The translations under genes and the position numbers were made by a program. A stretch of DNA of 6,192 nucleotides, from the NCBI GenBank assembly GCA_022709605.1, contig JAKLIM010000227.1:1-6192 (forward strand), in the 5' to 3' direction. This document shows positions 1 through 6,192 of this stretch, piece by piece. This DNA comes from Bacteroidota bacterium (GTDB lineage Bacteria > Bacteroidota > Bacteroidia > Bacteroidales > Paludibacteraceae). Below the pieces are notes generated by a model, which was not told the origin of the DNA, made no database searches, and worked only from the letters and a program-made list of their open reading frames with translations. Every line of letters starts with the position of its first letter. Within the stretch, counting starts at the first letter, position 1.

Positions 1-1637
1 GTTTTTTCAGGTAAATCAATTAAGCCCTGACTAACAAGGACACCAAAAACAACTGAACCAATGTCCTGAGTAACAACACCGGTGGCGGTAAAGGTATCGT
101 AACCTTCGGGCAAATCATAAATGATTACAGATTCTCCATGTGTGCCAATACCTTCGGCAGGTTTACCGTTTATCAAAATAGGCTCGTTGCCACACGTCCG
201 GTTCACACGAGCTTCGCCCCAACCGGAGGTAGCGCTAATCCATTTTAAATCGGTAAGTTTCAGATCACCTTTTGGTCCACGAAGCATCGGATCAACCCAC
301 ACCACATGATCCCAATCGAAACCATTGCCACCATCTTTGACAAAAAGAACGAGCTTTTTTCCATTTTTCACAGATACTTCTATCTTTTGTGAGCTGCCTT
401 TACCGGCTATTACCGGACTTGCATAATTGGCATTATTGAAATCAATATTTTCTACATTGCTTTGTGCGTTGAAAAGTGCAACATATTTATCTTTACTGTT
501 GGGCACATCGGCTGTCCATACAATAAGGTTTTTATCGCGCGATACCTGACGATTGTTTGTGCTCAATTGGTTCACTTTCAACATCTCAGGGTTAGTGAGC
601 ATTTCTTTGGTAAAATCATCGAGTTTAGTCATGTCGCCACCAAAAATAAGTGGAGAACGACCAATAGCCCACAAGCTCATAAGCGTGTATTGCTCATTTT
701 TTGTGAAATTGGTAGATCGTTTGAAATCAACAATTCCAATTGGTAGCATATCTGCATCGGGGAAATGACCCGGAGCACGAAAGGGTGTCCAAACATCCAG
801 GCGTTCGAACATGGCCAACAACAATCCCCATCTGTCCCAAAAATCATCGGTAATGCGCCACATATTTGCATGGTTCATCACATGTTCACCGGCCACTATC
901 GGTGTTGCACCCGGCGATAGACTTAAAATAATTGAGCGACCGGTTTTATCAATGGCATTTCGAAGCGCTTCAATTTCAGCTTTTTGAACTTTGTCGTAAG
1001 GGCGCGAAATATCGTCACACTTTATAAAATCCACACCCCAGTCGGCATACATCTGCACAATTGAATTGTAGTAGGCCTGGCCTTCGGGTTTAGTAGCATC
1101 AACACCATACATATCAGGATTCCACGCACAACGTGAGTTAGTTAATGCAATATCCTGAGCTTTAGCAGATGTCCCGAGAACCGGAGTGTTTTTTTCAACA
1201 GCTTGTCGGGGAATTCCACGCATGATATGGATGCCAAATTTAAGTCCTTTGGAATGTACATAGTCGGCAAGTGATTTAAATCCTTTGCCATCGGCAGCTG
1301 ATGGGAACTTTTTCAAGCCGGGAGTTAAACGTCCATATTCATCCATGGTCAGCACAGCCTTCGGATCATAAGCATGTCCTTTAGCCTCAGGCTCGTACCA
1401 TTGAATATCCACTGTAAGATAGTTGTATCCACTGGGTAGAAGGTACTTTGCCATTGCATCCGCTTGTTCCTTGATTTGTTGCTCGGTAACAGTTGTTCCA
1501 AAACAATCCCAGCTATTCCAACCCAGGGGTGGAGTCGTTGCCCACGTATGATAATTCTTTTTTGTCTGCGCAAAAACAGTAGAAATACTGATTGTACTGC
1601 ACAGAATAAATAGCAAAACTTGATTTTTCTTATTCAT
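1..1637 (-). CDS. Exported GH27 glycoside hydrolase with NPCBM domain (C-terminus cut by window edge); possible beta-L-arabinopyranosidase
   Basis: Retaining exo-glycosidase of family GH27, probably periplasmic or surface-exposed. I translated 545 codons from the ATG at 1635-1637, and the frame is still open at base 1. Residues 1-23 are a signal peptide ending VFA-Q. The barrel shows GH27 signatures in order: PPLGWNSWDCFG (36-47), FIKCDD (204-209) with predicted nucleophile D208, WRITDD (260-265) with predicted acid/base D265 (four residues after R261, as in known members), DADMLPIG (294-301), SLWAIGRSPLIFGGD (321-335) and LTNPEMLKVNQ (348-358). The usual Asp-Asp galactose-binding pair reads Asp77-Ile78, which argues against a plain alpha-galactosidase and suggests beta-L-arabinopyranosidase. 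A beta-sandwich follows the barrel, then an NPCBM domain from about residue 456 (GIGTHGES, YDLPEGYDTF). The leader is A-rich with no Shine-Dalgarno. GH27 membership is very secure; the substrate is not. Confidence 0.95.
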   Translation of the reverse strand, partial: MNKKNQVLLFILCSTISISTVFAQTKKNYHTWATTPPLGWNSWDCFGTTVTEQQIKEQADAMAKYLLPSGYNYLTVDIQWYEPEAKGHAYDPKAVLTMDEYGRLTPGLKKFPSAADGKGFKSLADYVHSKGLKFGIHIMRGIPRQAVEKNTPVLGTSAKAQDIALTNSRCAWNPDMYGVDATKPEGQAYYNSIVQMYADWGVDFIKCDDISRPYDKVQKAEIEALRNAIDKTGRSIILSLSPGATPIVAGEHVMNHANMWRITDDFWDRWGLLLAMFERLDVWTPFRAPGHFPDADMLPIGIVDFKRSTNFTKNEQYTLMSLWAIGRSPLIFGGDMTKLDDFTKEMLTNPEMLKVNQLSTNNRQVSRDKNLIVWTADVPNSKDKYVALFNAQSNVENIDFNNANYASPVIAGKGSSQKIEVSVKNGKKLVLFVKDGGNGFDWDHVVWVDPMLRGPKGDLKLTDLKWISATSGWGEARVNRTCGNEPILINGKPAEGIGTHGESVIIYDLPEGYDTFTATGVVTQDIGSVVFGVLVSQGLIDLPEK

Positions 1638-1862
1638 GATTTTCTTTTCGTATTTTAAACTCCGTTGATTTCAATGCTCAGGCTAACATTTACGTTTACA
1701 CCTTTAAATAACTTATAATAAGACAATTAATATAACCCAGTGCAAGACACGGATTTATTATTGATTATCATACGCATTTATTGACGTAAAATTAATCTTT
1801 TTACAAATGAATTCCGCTAAAAATAGAGTTTTTTAAGATTTACACCACACCTCAGTTGAAAA
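1638..1862 (-). promoter_or_regulatory. 225-bp AT-rich gap upstream of the GH27 gene; possible promoter region
   Basis: This is the only spacer in the cluster long enough to hold a promoter; the other two are 12 and 18 bp. It is strongly AT-rich, carries no convincing ORF and contains two short odd-centred palindromes (1712-1722 and 1762-1770). I searched the minus strand for the Bacteroidota TAnnTTTG box. The best hit, TTCATTTG at 1804-1811, has one mismatch and no clear upstream TTTG partner. Just before the GH27 ATG the leader reads GAAAAGAAAATC, an A-rich start context usual in this phylum. There is no strong GC-rich terminator after the preceding GH43 gene, so read-through from that gene is equally possible. 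A regulatory role is inferred only from length and position. Confidence 0.35.
1712..1722. repeat. Short palindrome in the GH27 upstream region
   Basis: CTTATAATAAG reads the same on both strands except for its central base, giving two 5-bp arms. It lies about 75 bp before the GH27 start codon and could be an operator half-site or simply a chance product of AT-rich DNA. The similar TGATTATCA at 1762-1770 is also near-palindromic. Neither matches a site I recognise. Confidence 0.25.
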
Positions 1863-3638
1863 TTATTGTTTCGCCGGCACACTCACTCCTTCAGTTGTCA
1901 AAGTGATAGGTTTAATACTTCCATCGGGATTAAAATTCATATATTCAACACATACCTGACGTCTGCAATCACCACCCGGTGTGCCATCCAAAGGATATGC
2001 ACCATCGTGGTAAAAGAAATACCATTGATTTTTAAATTCAATAACTGCCGGATGAATAGTGAAACCATGTTTTGCTGCACCGGTTACAAATCCACCAAAA
2101 GTCCACGGTCCGGTAATTTTTGGGGCTGTAGAGTAACACATCTGCTCGGGTTGGACTCCGGGAGCATCGGCAGCATACACATTGTAATACAGATTATTAC
2201 GTTTAAAAAGCCAAGGACCTTCTGAATAATTTCTGAAAGGAACTTTGGTTATCGGACCATCAAGTTCAACCATATTACGGTTCAGTTTTACCATGTAACA
2301 ATCGCCGTTTCCCCATGCCATCCAGGGCGTACCATCATCATCAATAAGTACTGTAGGGTCAATATCAGAATTCCATCTGTGCGAATCTTTGGTCATATCA
2401 TCAGTAATAAGAGGCATGCCCGGTCGAGCTTCTTTAAACGGTCCAGTTGGAGAATCGCCCACCGCTACGGTTATGAAATGGCCTTCTTTTCTGTCGAGTG
2501 TTACATAAAAATAATACTTTCCGTCCTTCTCCACTACTTGCGCAGCCCAGGCCGACCCGCTATTTGCATTAACAAAATCTTTTGCAGCCAAAACAGGACC
2601 GTGCGCTGTCCAGTGTTTCATATCGGTGGTAGAATAACAAAGCCAGTTGGGCATATTGAACCAACCGCCGGGCGACGCTGTATCCTGACCAACATACACA
2701 TAAACTCTGTCGCCAACAACCAATGCAGTTGGATCAGCGGTAAAAGCATCTGTAAAAAGCGGGTTTTGTCCGGCAATTCGTGGCAAAGCTTCACCTGATA
2801 TTTTCACATCGTCAATTCCACCATCGAGTACAGCCAGGCTATTCGGAAATCCACCGGGAAAACCACGTCCGATAACCCACGAACCGGCATCACTGCGCAT
2901 TGCAGCACCTTTAAAAGTAATCGAAGTTGATTCTCCAAAACTCTTTTCAGTCGAAGCTTTCACTTCAATTTTCAAGGTAGTTTGATCTTTTTTGATATCG
3001 TAGTTGGCTTGTGCACGCACATCGTACCATTTACCTACTTCAACTTCATTGCCAGCTGCTATGCGACGAGGTTTTCCGTCGGCACAAAAGAGTTCCACAA
3101 AGTATTTTTTTTGCATATTGTCAAAACCAACCGAAACATCGCCAAATAATTGTCCACCGGCACCTTCTTTGCAAAGATAAACCTGCTCAGTTCCCAAAAG
3201 ATTACACATCAGACTGGCTTCAATTGTCCAGCTTTTGCGCAAATCGTAATAAGCAAGTGGGCGATCATACGAAACAATACACTCACCTTTTTTTAAGGAA
3301 AGTGAACGTGTGTTTGGCTTATTTTCTGTTTGAGAAGCAGGCACATTATCTGAAAAAACCAGCGTTGAAGGGCGTGAACCACGCACTTGCAAAAAATTGC
3401 CTTTGCCCGATTGATCAAGAATATAAGGTTGCGGTTCGGCTGGTCCTCGCTCAGAAGCTGTTAGCGGCTGACCAACAACCGGAACAGAAACAGAGTCAGT
3501 TTTCAGGTGCTTTATTTGTTCAAAATTCCAATGAGCAAGAACCTCGCTTTGGCAAAATACATTTGTCGTACCCGTAGCAAAAACTATTAAGCTGAGAACA
3601 AATACCTGTTTATATGAAAAAAAATCTTTTTTAAACAT
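1863..3638 (-). CDS. Exported GH43 glycosidase with N-terminal LamG/concanavalin-like domain (arabinofuranosidase or xylosidase type)
   Basis: Inverting five-bladed beta-propeller glycosidase, 591 residues, expected to remove alpha-L-arabinofuranosyl or beta-xylosyl units outside the cytoplasm. Residues 1-30 are a signal peptide ending NVFC-Q. The cysteine is not in a proper lipobox because Phe precedes it, so ordinary signal-peptidase cleavage seems likelier than lipidation. Residues about 31-285 look like a concanavalin/LamG-type beta-sandwich (AHWNFE at 35, YDLRKSWTIEASLM near 131-144, GGIDDVKISGEAL near 273-285). The GH43 domain spans about 295-591. Predicted general base is D302 (FTADPTAL), pKa modulator D427 (SDIDPTVLIDDDG) and general acid E473 (YSEGPWLF); H529 matches the conserved central histidine. 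There is no C-terminal CBM6, unlike the two upstream GH43 genes. The start is supported by the signal peptide and lies 12 bp after the preceding stop. The exact subfamily and substrate cannot be read from the sequence alone. Confidence 0.95.
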   Translation of the reverse strand: MFKKDFFSYKQVFVLSLIVFATGTTNVFCQSEVLAHWNFEQIKHLKTDSVSVPVVGQPLTASERGPAEPQPYILDQSGKGNFLQVRGSRPSTLVFSDNVPASQTENKPNTRSLSLKKGECIVSYDRPLAYYDLRKSWTIEASLMCNLLGTEQVYLCKEGAGGQLFGDVSVGFDNMQKKYFVELFCADGKPRRIAAGNEVEVGKWYDVRAQANYDIKKDQTTLKIEVKASTEKSFGESTSITFKGAAMRSDAGSWVIGRGFPGGFPNSLAVLDGGIDDVKISGEALPRIAGQNPLFTDAFTADPTALVVGDRVYVYVGQDTASPGGWFNMPNWLCYSTTDMKHWTAHGPVLAAKDFVNANSGSAWAAQVVEKDGKYYFYVTLDRKEGHFITVAVGDSPTGPFKEARPGMPLITDDMTKDSHRWNSDIDPTVLIDDDGTPWMAWGNGDCYMVKLNRNMVELDGPITKVPFRNYSEGPWLFKRNNLYYNVYAADAPGVQPEQMCYSTAPKITGPWTFGGFVTGAAKHGFTIHPAVIEFKNQWYFFYHDGAYPLDGTPGGDCRRQVCVEYMNFNPDGSIKPITLTTEGVSVPAKQ

Positions 3639-3650
3639 ACAATTATTAGA
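3639..3650 (-). other. 12-bp operon spacer between two GH43 genes
   Basis: The minus-strand spacer TCTAATAATTGT separates the TAA of the XynD-like gene from the ATG of the LamG-GH43 gene. It holds no Shine-Dalgarno sequence and no room for a promoter or terminator, so the downstream gene depends on the upstream transcript. Its length is a multiple of three, so both genes are in the same frame with a single stop codon between them. Confidence 0.8.
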
Positions 3651-5009
3651 TTATTTTAATTTCCACCAATCGAAATTAAATAACGGTGTCGAGCCTCCTT
3701 TAAATTTGAAATAAACATCATGAACCCCTGAGATTTTCTTAAGTTTACAGGTCATGCTTTTCCATTCTTTTGTTCCTCCTGTAGAAGTAACTTTACAAAC
3801 TCCAACCGGTTTTCCGGAAGGATTATCCAGCATAATTTCTATTTGACCTCCGTTTCCCGCAACATTGGCAATAAATGTTTTGGCCTTGGCTGTACCGAAA
3901 TCGACTCCCATGACTTTAATCCAATCACCGTTTTCGATACTACTAACACACATGCCACCAGCACTTGAAATCTCTGTTTTAATGGCACTCTGCATATTAA
4001 ATGTTTCTGCTTCAACCTGTTCAAATGGGTTAAGGTAAGATTGTTGCTTTACCCCGTCAACTGTATTAGCCATAACTTCAATTGTTCCGTCCGGATTGTG
4101 TTTAAACATATCCACACAAATATTGCGTTTGTAAACAGGGTTGATTTTTGCCTCTTTAGATACTACCCGGTTATGATAGGCTTGATACCATTCACCATTA
4201 AACTTAAATATTGCCTGATGATTGTTGTTGTCGTTGAGCGGTGGTTGGTTAGAAACTGCACCCCCATAAGTAAACCCTGAAGTAGGGTTGGTACTTGTCA
4301 TGTAATCTATTCGCATTTGAGCTCTTGGGTTTGCAGAATATGAAAAGTAGTAAGTCCCATTTACTTTATGCATCCATGACGCTTCGAAGAAATTTTTTGC
4401 TGATAATTGAATAGCAGGTCCATCAACAGTTATCATATCGCGGTTCAATTTGATAACACGCACATTGTTGTCACCATTTCCACCAAAATACATATAAGCT
4501 TGTCCATCATCATCAATAAAAGTCATTGGGTCGAAAAGCCACATGCGCGTGGCCGGTTGCACTCCGGGTGTACTATTTTCAACCAGCGGCTTTCCTATTG
4601 GATCCACAAAAGGACCCAGAGGATTGTCGGATTTAGCTACCCCAATTCCATTTCCACTATTACCAAAATAAAGAAAAAACTTTCCATCGCGCTCAACAGC
4701 AGACGGTGCCCAACTACGGGTAGCCCACGAACAGTTTTTTGGTACTTCAAACACTATTCCGTGATCAGTCCAGTTCTTCAAATCACTACTTGAGATACAA
4801 ACAATAGACTTCATCTGATATCCAGACTTATCGTCGCCCGGATTTTCATCATCGTTTGAACAGTAAAGATAAACTCTATCCTTATAGACCATTGCGCCCG
4901 GGTCGGCCAAAAAACGATGAGATGCGATCGGGTAATCGGCAAATACATATTGGCTCAGCCCAACAAAGGATAAAAGAAGTAAAAATGAAATGCGAAATAA
5001 TGGTTTCAT
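3651..5009 (-). CDS. Exported GH43-CBM6 enzyme, XynD-like arabinoxylan arabinofuranohydrolase
   Basis: Predicted alpha-L-arabinofuranosidase removing arabinose side chains from xylan or a related polymer outside the cytoplasm. Of its 452 residues, 1-24 are a signal peptide (cleavage after YVFA). The GH43 propeller spans about 28-320, with predicted general base D36 (LADPGA), pKa modulator D160 (WLFDPMTFIDDDG), general acid E209 (FFEASWM) and the conserved histidine H264 (NNNHQAIF). From memory, order and wording closely follow Bacillus subtilis XynD (AXH-m2,3; I believe GH43_29): SSDLKNWTDHG, SWAPSAVERDGKFFLYFGNS, GIGVAKSDNPLGPF and IGKPLVENSTPG all have near counterparts there. A C-terminal CBM6 covers about 327-452 (NPFEQVEAETF, ENGDWIKV, GGQIEIMLD, FNFDWW); N445 and the neighbouring tryptophans fit its glycan-binding site. 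The gene sits 18 bp after one GH43 and 12 bp before another. Family and CBM6 are secure; the arabinoxylan substrate is likely, not proven. Confidence 0.96.
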   Translation of the reverse strand: MKPLFRISFLLLLSFVGLSQYVFADYPIASHRFLADPGAMVYKDRVYLYCSNDDENPGDDKSGYQMKSIVCISSSDLKNWTDHGIVFEVPKNCSWATRSWAPSAVERDGKFFLYFGNSGNGIGVAKSDNPLGPFVDPIGKPLVENSTPGVQPATRMWLFDPMTFIDDDGQAYMYFGGNGDNNVRVIKLNRDMITVDGPAIQLSAKNFFEASWMHKVNGTYYFSYSANPRAQMRIDYMTSTNPTSGFTYGGAVSNQPPLNDNNNHQAIFKFNGEWYQAYHNRVVSKEAKINPVYKRNICVDMFKHNPDGTIEVMANTVDGVKQQSYLNPFEQVEAETFNMQSAIKTEISSAGGMCVSSIENGDWIKVMGVDFGTAKAKTFIANVAGNGGQIEIMLDNPSGKPVGVCKVTSTGGTKEWKSMTCKLKKISGVHDVYFKFKGGSTPLFNFDWWKLK

Positions 5010-5027
5010 ACTATTGATTTTAATTTA
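5010..5027 (-). other. 18-bp operon spacer with tandem stop codons
   Basis: After the TAA of the upstream GH43-CBM6 gene, a second in-frame TAA follows at 5025-5027, then AT-rich sequence up to the ATG at 5007-5009. No Shine-Dalgarno motif, promoter or terminator fits here, which supports co-transcription of the two genes. The spacer length is a multiple of three. Confidence 0.75.
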
Positions 5028-6192
5028 TTATTTTTTTAGTTGCCAGCAATCAAAATTGAAAAGGTTGTCACCAGCTCCTCCTTTGAAAACAAAGTACAGG
5101 TCATGTACCCCTTTGACTTTATTTACTTTACACGATAGGGTTTTCCATGTTTGAATATCACCGGTATTTTTTACGTCTAAAGTCCCTAACAAACTGCCGT
5201 TTTTTGCATCAATGTAAATTTCGATTTTTCCACCTTGTGATGCAGAAGCTACACTTGCGCTAAATTTCTTCGCACCTTTACCAAAATCTACACTTCGTAC
5301 TTTAATATAGTCGCCGTTACTGATGTTGGTGACGTACACACCAGTTTTCTCATCTTTCGTAGTTTCAACACCTTCTTCCCAAGCAATAGTTTCAGCCTCA
5401 ACTCTTGTGAATGGATTCAAATTAGCTGCACTTTCTTTCACTCCTTCTTTTGTCGGATGAATTAACGGAATGGAGCCATCTGCATTAAACACAAGCGGTT
5501 CTACACAAACCGAGCGTTTAAAACCACCACCGCCGGGCAATGCACCATTGTGGTAAAATAAATAGGATTTGCCTTTGTAATCAATCAATCCCGGGTGATT
5601 GGTGAAAGCTCCACCTTCTTTTATGACGTGCATGATGGTGTCGCCATAGGTCCAGGGACCGGTAATACTTTTAGCCGTAGAAAAAGCCAAATGCTCGGGA
5701 ACTCCACCAGCCGGGTATAACAAGTAATACAGGCTGTTACACTTATATAACCATGGACCTTCTTCGTAAGCTGCCGTGCGGTTGTCTATTTTTTTTGAAC
5801 GATATCCAAAATTATCATCTCTCAAATCTTCTTTTGCAATACCGTAATTCATATCATAAGAGATCATATCTTCATTTAGCTTTACATGCCAAAGGTTTGG
5901 ATTTCCCCAATACATGTATGCCTGACCATCGTCGTCGATAAAAACCGTTGGGTCAATATAGCCAAAACCCGATACCAATGGTTTGCCAATCGCATCTTTA
6001 AAAGGTCCTGTCGGACTGTCGGATACAGCAACGCCAATAGCATTTCCACCGTTTTTTTGATTCACCGGCAAATAATAATAGAATTTTCCGTTTCGATAAA
6101 CGCATTGGCCAGCCCAGGCATCGCCGCGCGACCATTCAAAAACCTTATACGACAAAATCGCACCATGATCGGTCCAGTTTACCATATCGGTA
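5028..6192 (-). CDS. GH43-CBM6 glycosidase, N-terminus beyond the window edge (xylosidase/arabinofuranosidase type)
   Basis: Inverting GH43 exo-glycosidase, probably exported like its neighbours. The frame is open to the right edge. The ATG at 6183-6185 is not the start: the residues Thr-Asp-Met-Val-Asn-Trp-Thr-Asp-His-Gly form the internal motif found at residues 75-84 of the next gene, so about 75 N-terminal residues, including the signal peptide and catalytic base, lie outside. Counting that Met as 1, the pKa-modulating aspartate is D78 (GYIDPTVFIDDDG), the general acid E142 (YEEGPWLYK) and the conserved histidine H197 (FTNHPGLIDYKG). A loop at about 111-139 with charged residues precedes the acid. 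A CBM6 covers about 256-385 (LNPFTRVEAETIAWEE, SNGDYIKV, GGKIEIYID, FNFDCW). The catalytic part is closer to the LamG-GH43 gene (shared SDSPTGPFK-type, DPTV, EGPWL and ITGPWT motifs), while the CBM6 is closer to that of the XynD-like neighbour. beta-Xylosidase, alpha-L-arabinofuranosidase or a dual activity are all possible. Confidence 0.94.
   Translation of the reverse strand, partial: TDMVNWTDHGAILSYKVFEWSRGDAWAGQCVYRNGKFYYYLPVNQKNGGNAIGVAVSDSPTGPFKDAIGKPLVSGFGYIDPTVFIDDDGQAYMYWGNPNLWHVKLNEDMISYDMNYGIAKEDLRDDNFGYRSKKIDNRTAAYEEGPWLYKCNSLYYLLYPAGGVPEHLAFSTAKSITGPWTYGDTIMHVIKEGGAFTNHPGLIDYKGKSYLFYHNGALPGGGGFKRSVCVEPLVFNADGSIPLIHPTKEGVKESAANLNPFTRVEAETIAWEEGVETTKDEKTGVYVTNISNGDYIKVRSVDFGKGAKKFSASVASASQGGKIEIYIDAKNGSLLGTLDVKNTGDIQTWKTLSCKVNKVKGVHDLYFVFKGGAGDNLFNFDCWQLKK

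Noticed and set aside
677..1573. Two minus-strand frames (677-871 and 1349-1573) suggesting a broken gene
   Set aside because: Both are out-of-frame overlaps of the intact GH27 frame, which reads without stop or frameshift from 1637 to the window edge.
1804..1811. TTCATTTG as a Bacteroidota -7 promoter box
   Set aside because: It has one mismatch to TAnnTTTG and no visible TTTG element at the right distance upstream; matches of this quality are common in AT-rich DNA.
1812..1842. AU-rich hairpin after the LamG-GH43 stop (CTTAAAAA ... TTTTTAG) as a terminator
   Set aside because: The stem is almost only A-T pairs with a bulge and has no GC core, so it is too weak to call a terminator.
3011..3577. 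188-codon open frame on the plus strand
   Set aside because: It lies antisense inside the LamG-GH43 gene, has a Cys/His/Gln-rich composition without domain motifs, and is the complement shadow of a well-supported coding frame.
3616..3634. Run of eight A and six T at the start of the LamG-GH43 gene as a phase-variable or frameshift site
   Set aside because: The runs are split by a GAT codon, the frame is intact, and AT-rich codons for Phe and Lys are usual at the start of signal peptides in such genomes.
6183..6185. ATG as the start of the first GH43-CBM6 gene
   Set aside because: It falls inside the conserved TDMVNWTDHG motif, which sits near residue 75 in the neighbouring paralogue. The frame is open upstream to the window edge, and a start here would remove the catalytic base and signal peptide.
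1..6192. tRNA, rRNA, CRISPR, insertion sequence or SusC/SusD
   Set aside because: I looked on both strands and saw no cloverleaf-type sequence, spaced direct repeats, transposase motifs, terminal inverted repeats or TonB-dependent receptor motifs; nearly all bases belong to the four hydrolase genes.

Overview
This window looks like a piece of a polysaccharide-degrading locus from a Bacteroidota bacterium. The signs are AT-rich spacers, A-rich leaders without a Shine-Dalgarno motif, signal peptides ending in VFA-Q or VFA-D, and a run of exported glycoside hydrolases on one strand. A marine or environmental Marinilabiliales/Prolixibacteraceae-type host would fit, but this is a guess from style only. 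No SusC/SusD pair, regulator, transporter, RNA gene, mobile element or CRISPR array is visible.

All four genes are on the minus strand, so transcription runs from high to low coordinates. First is a GH43 enzyme with a C-terminal CBM6 (6192-5028, N-terminus beyond the right edge). Next, 18 bp on, is a second GH43-CBM6 protein resembling Bacillus XynD-type arabinoxylan arabinofuranohydrolases (5009-3651). Then, 12 bp on, is a third GH43 with an N-terminal LamG/concanavalin-like module instead of CBM6 (3638-1863). After a 225-bp AT-rich gap comes a GH27 enzyme with a C-terminal NPCBM domain (1637-1), whose C-terminus runs off the left edge. No gap exceeds 300 bp.

The tight spacing of the three GH43 genes implies one transcript. 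The GH27 gene may belong to it or have its own promoter in the 225-bp gap. All four proteins have, or by homology should have, export signals, so they should act in the periplasm or at the cell surface. The GH43 enzymes would remove alpha-L-arabinofuranosyl or beta-xylosyl units.

The GH27 protein would normally be labelled alpha-galactosidase. However, one of the two adjacent substrate-binding aspartates is replaced by isoleucine (Val-Asp-Ile-Gln-Trp, residues 76-80). From memory, this is a change associated with GH27 beta-L-arabinopyranosidases. If that holds, the whole cluster could strip arabinose in both ring forms from a plant or algal arabinan, arabinogalactan or arabinoxylan. This is the most interesting point in the window, and it is an inference from one active-site position plus gene context.
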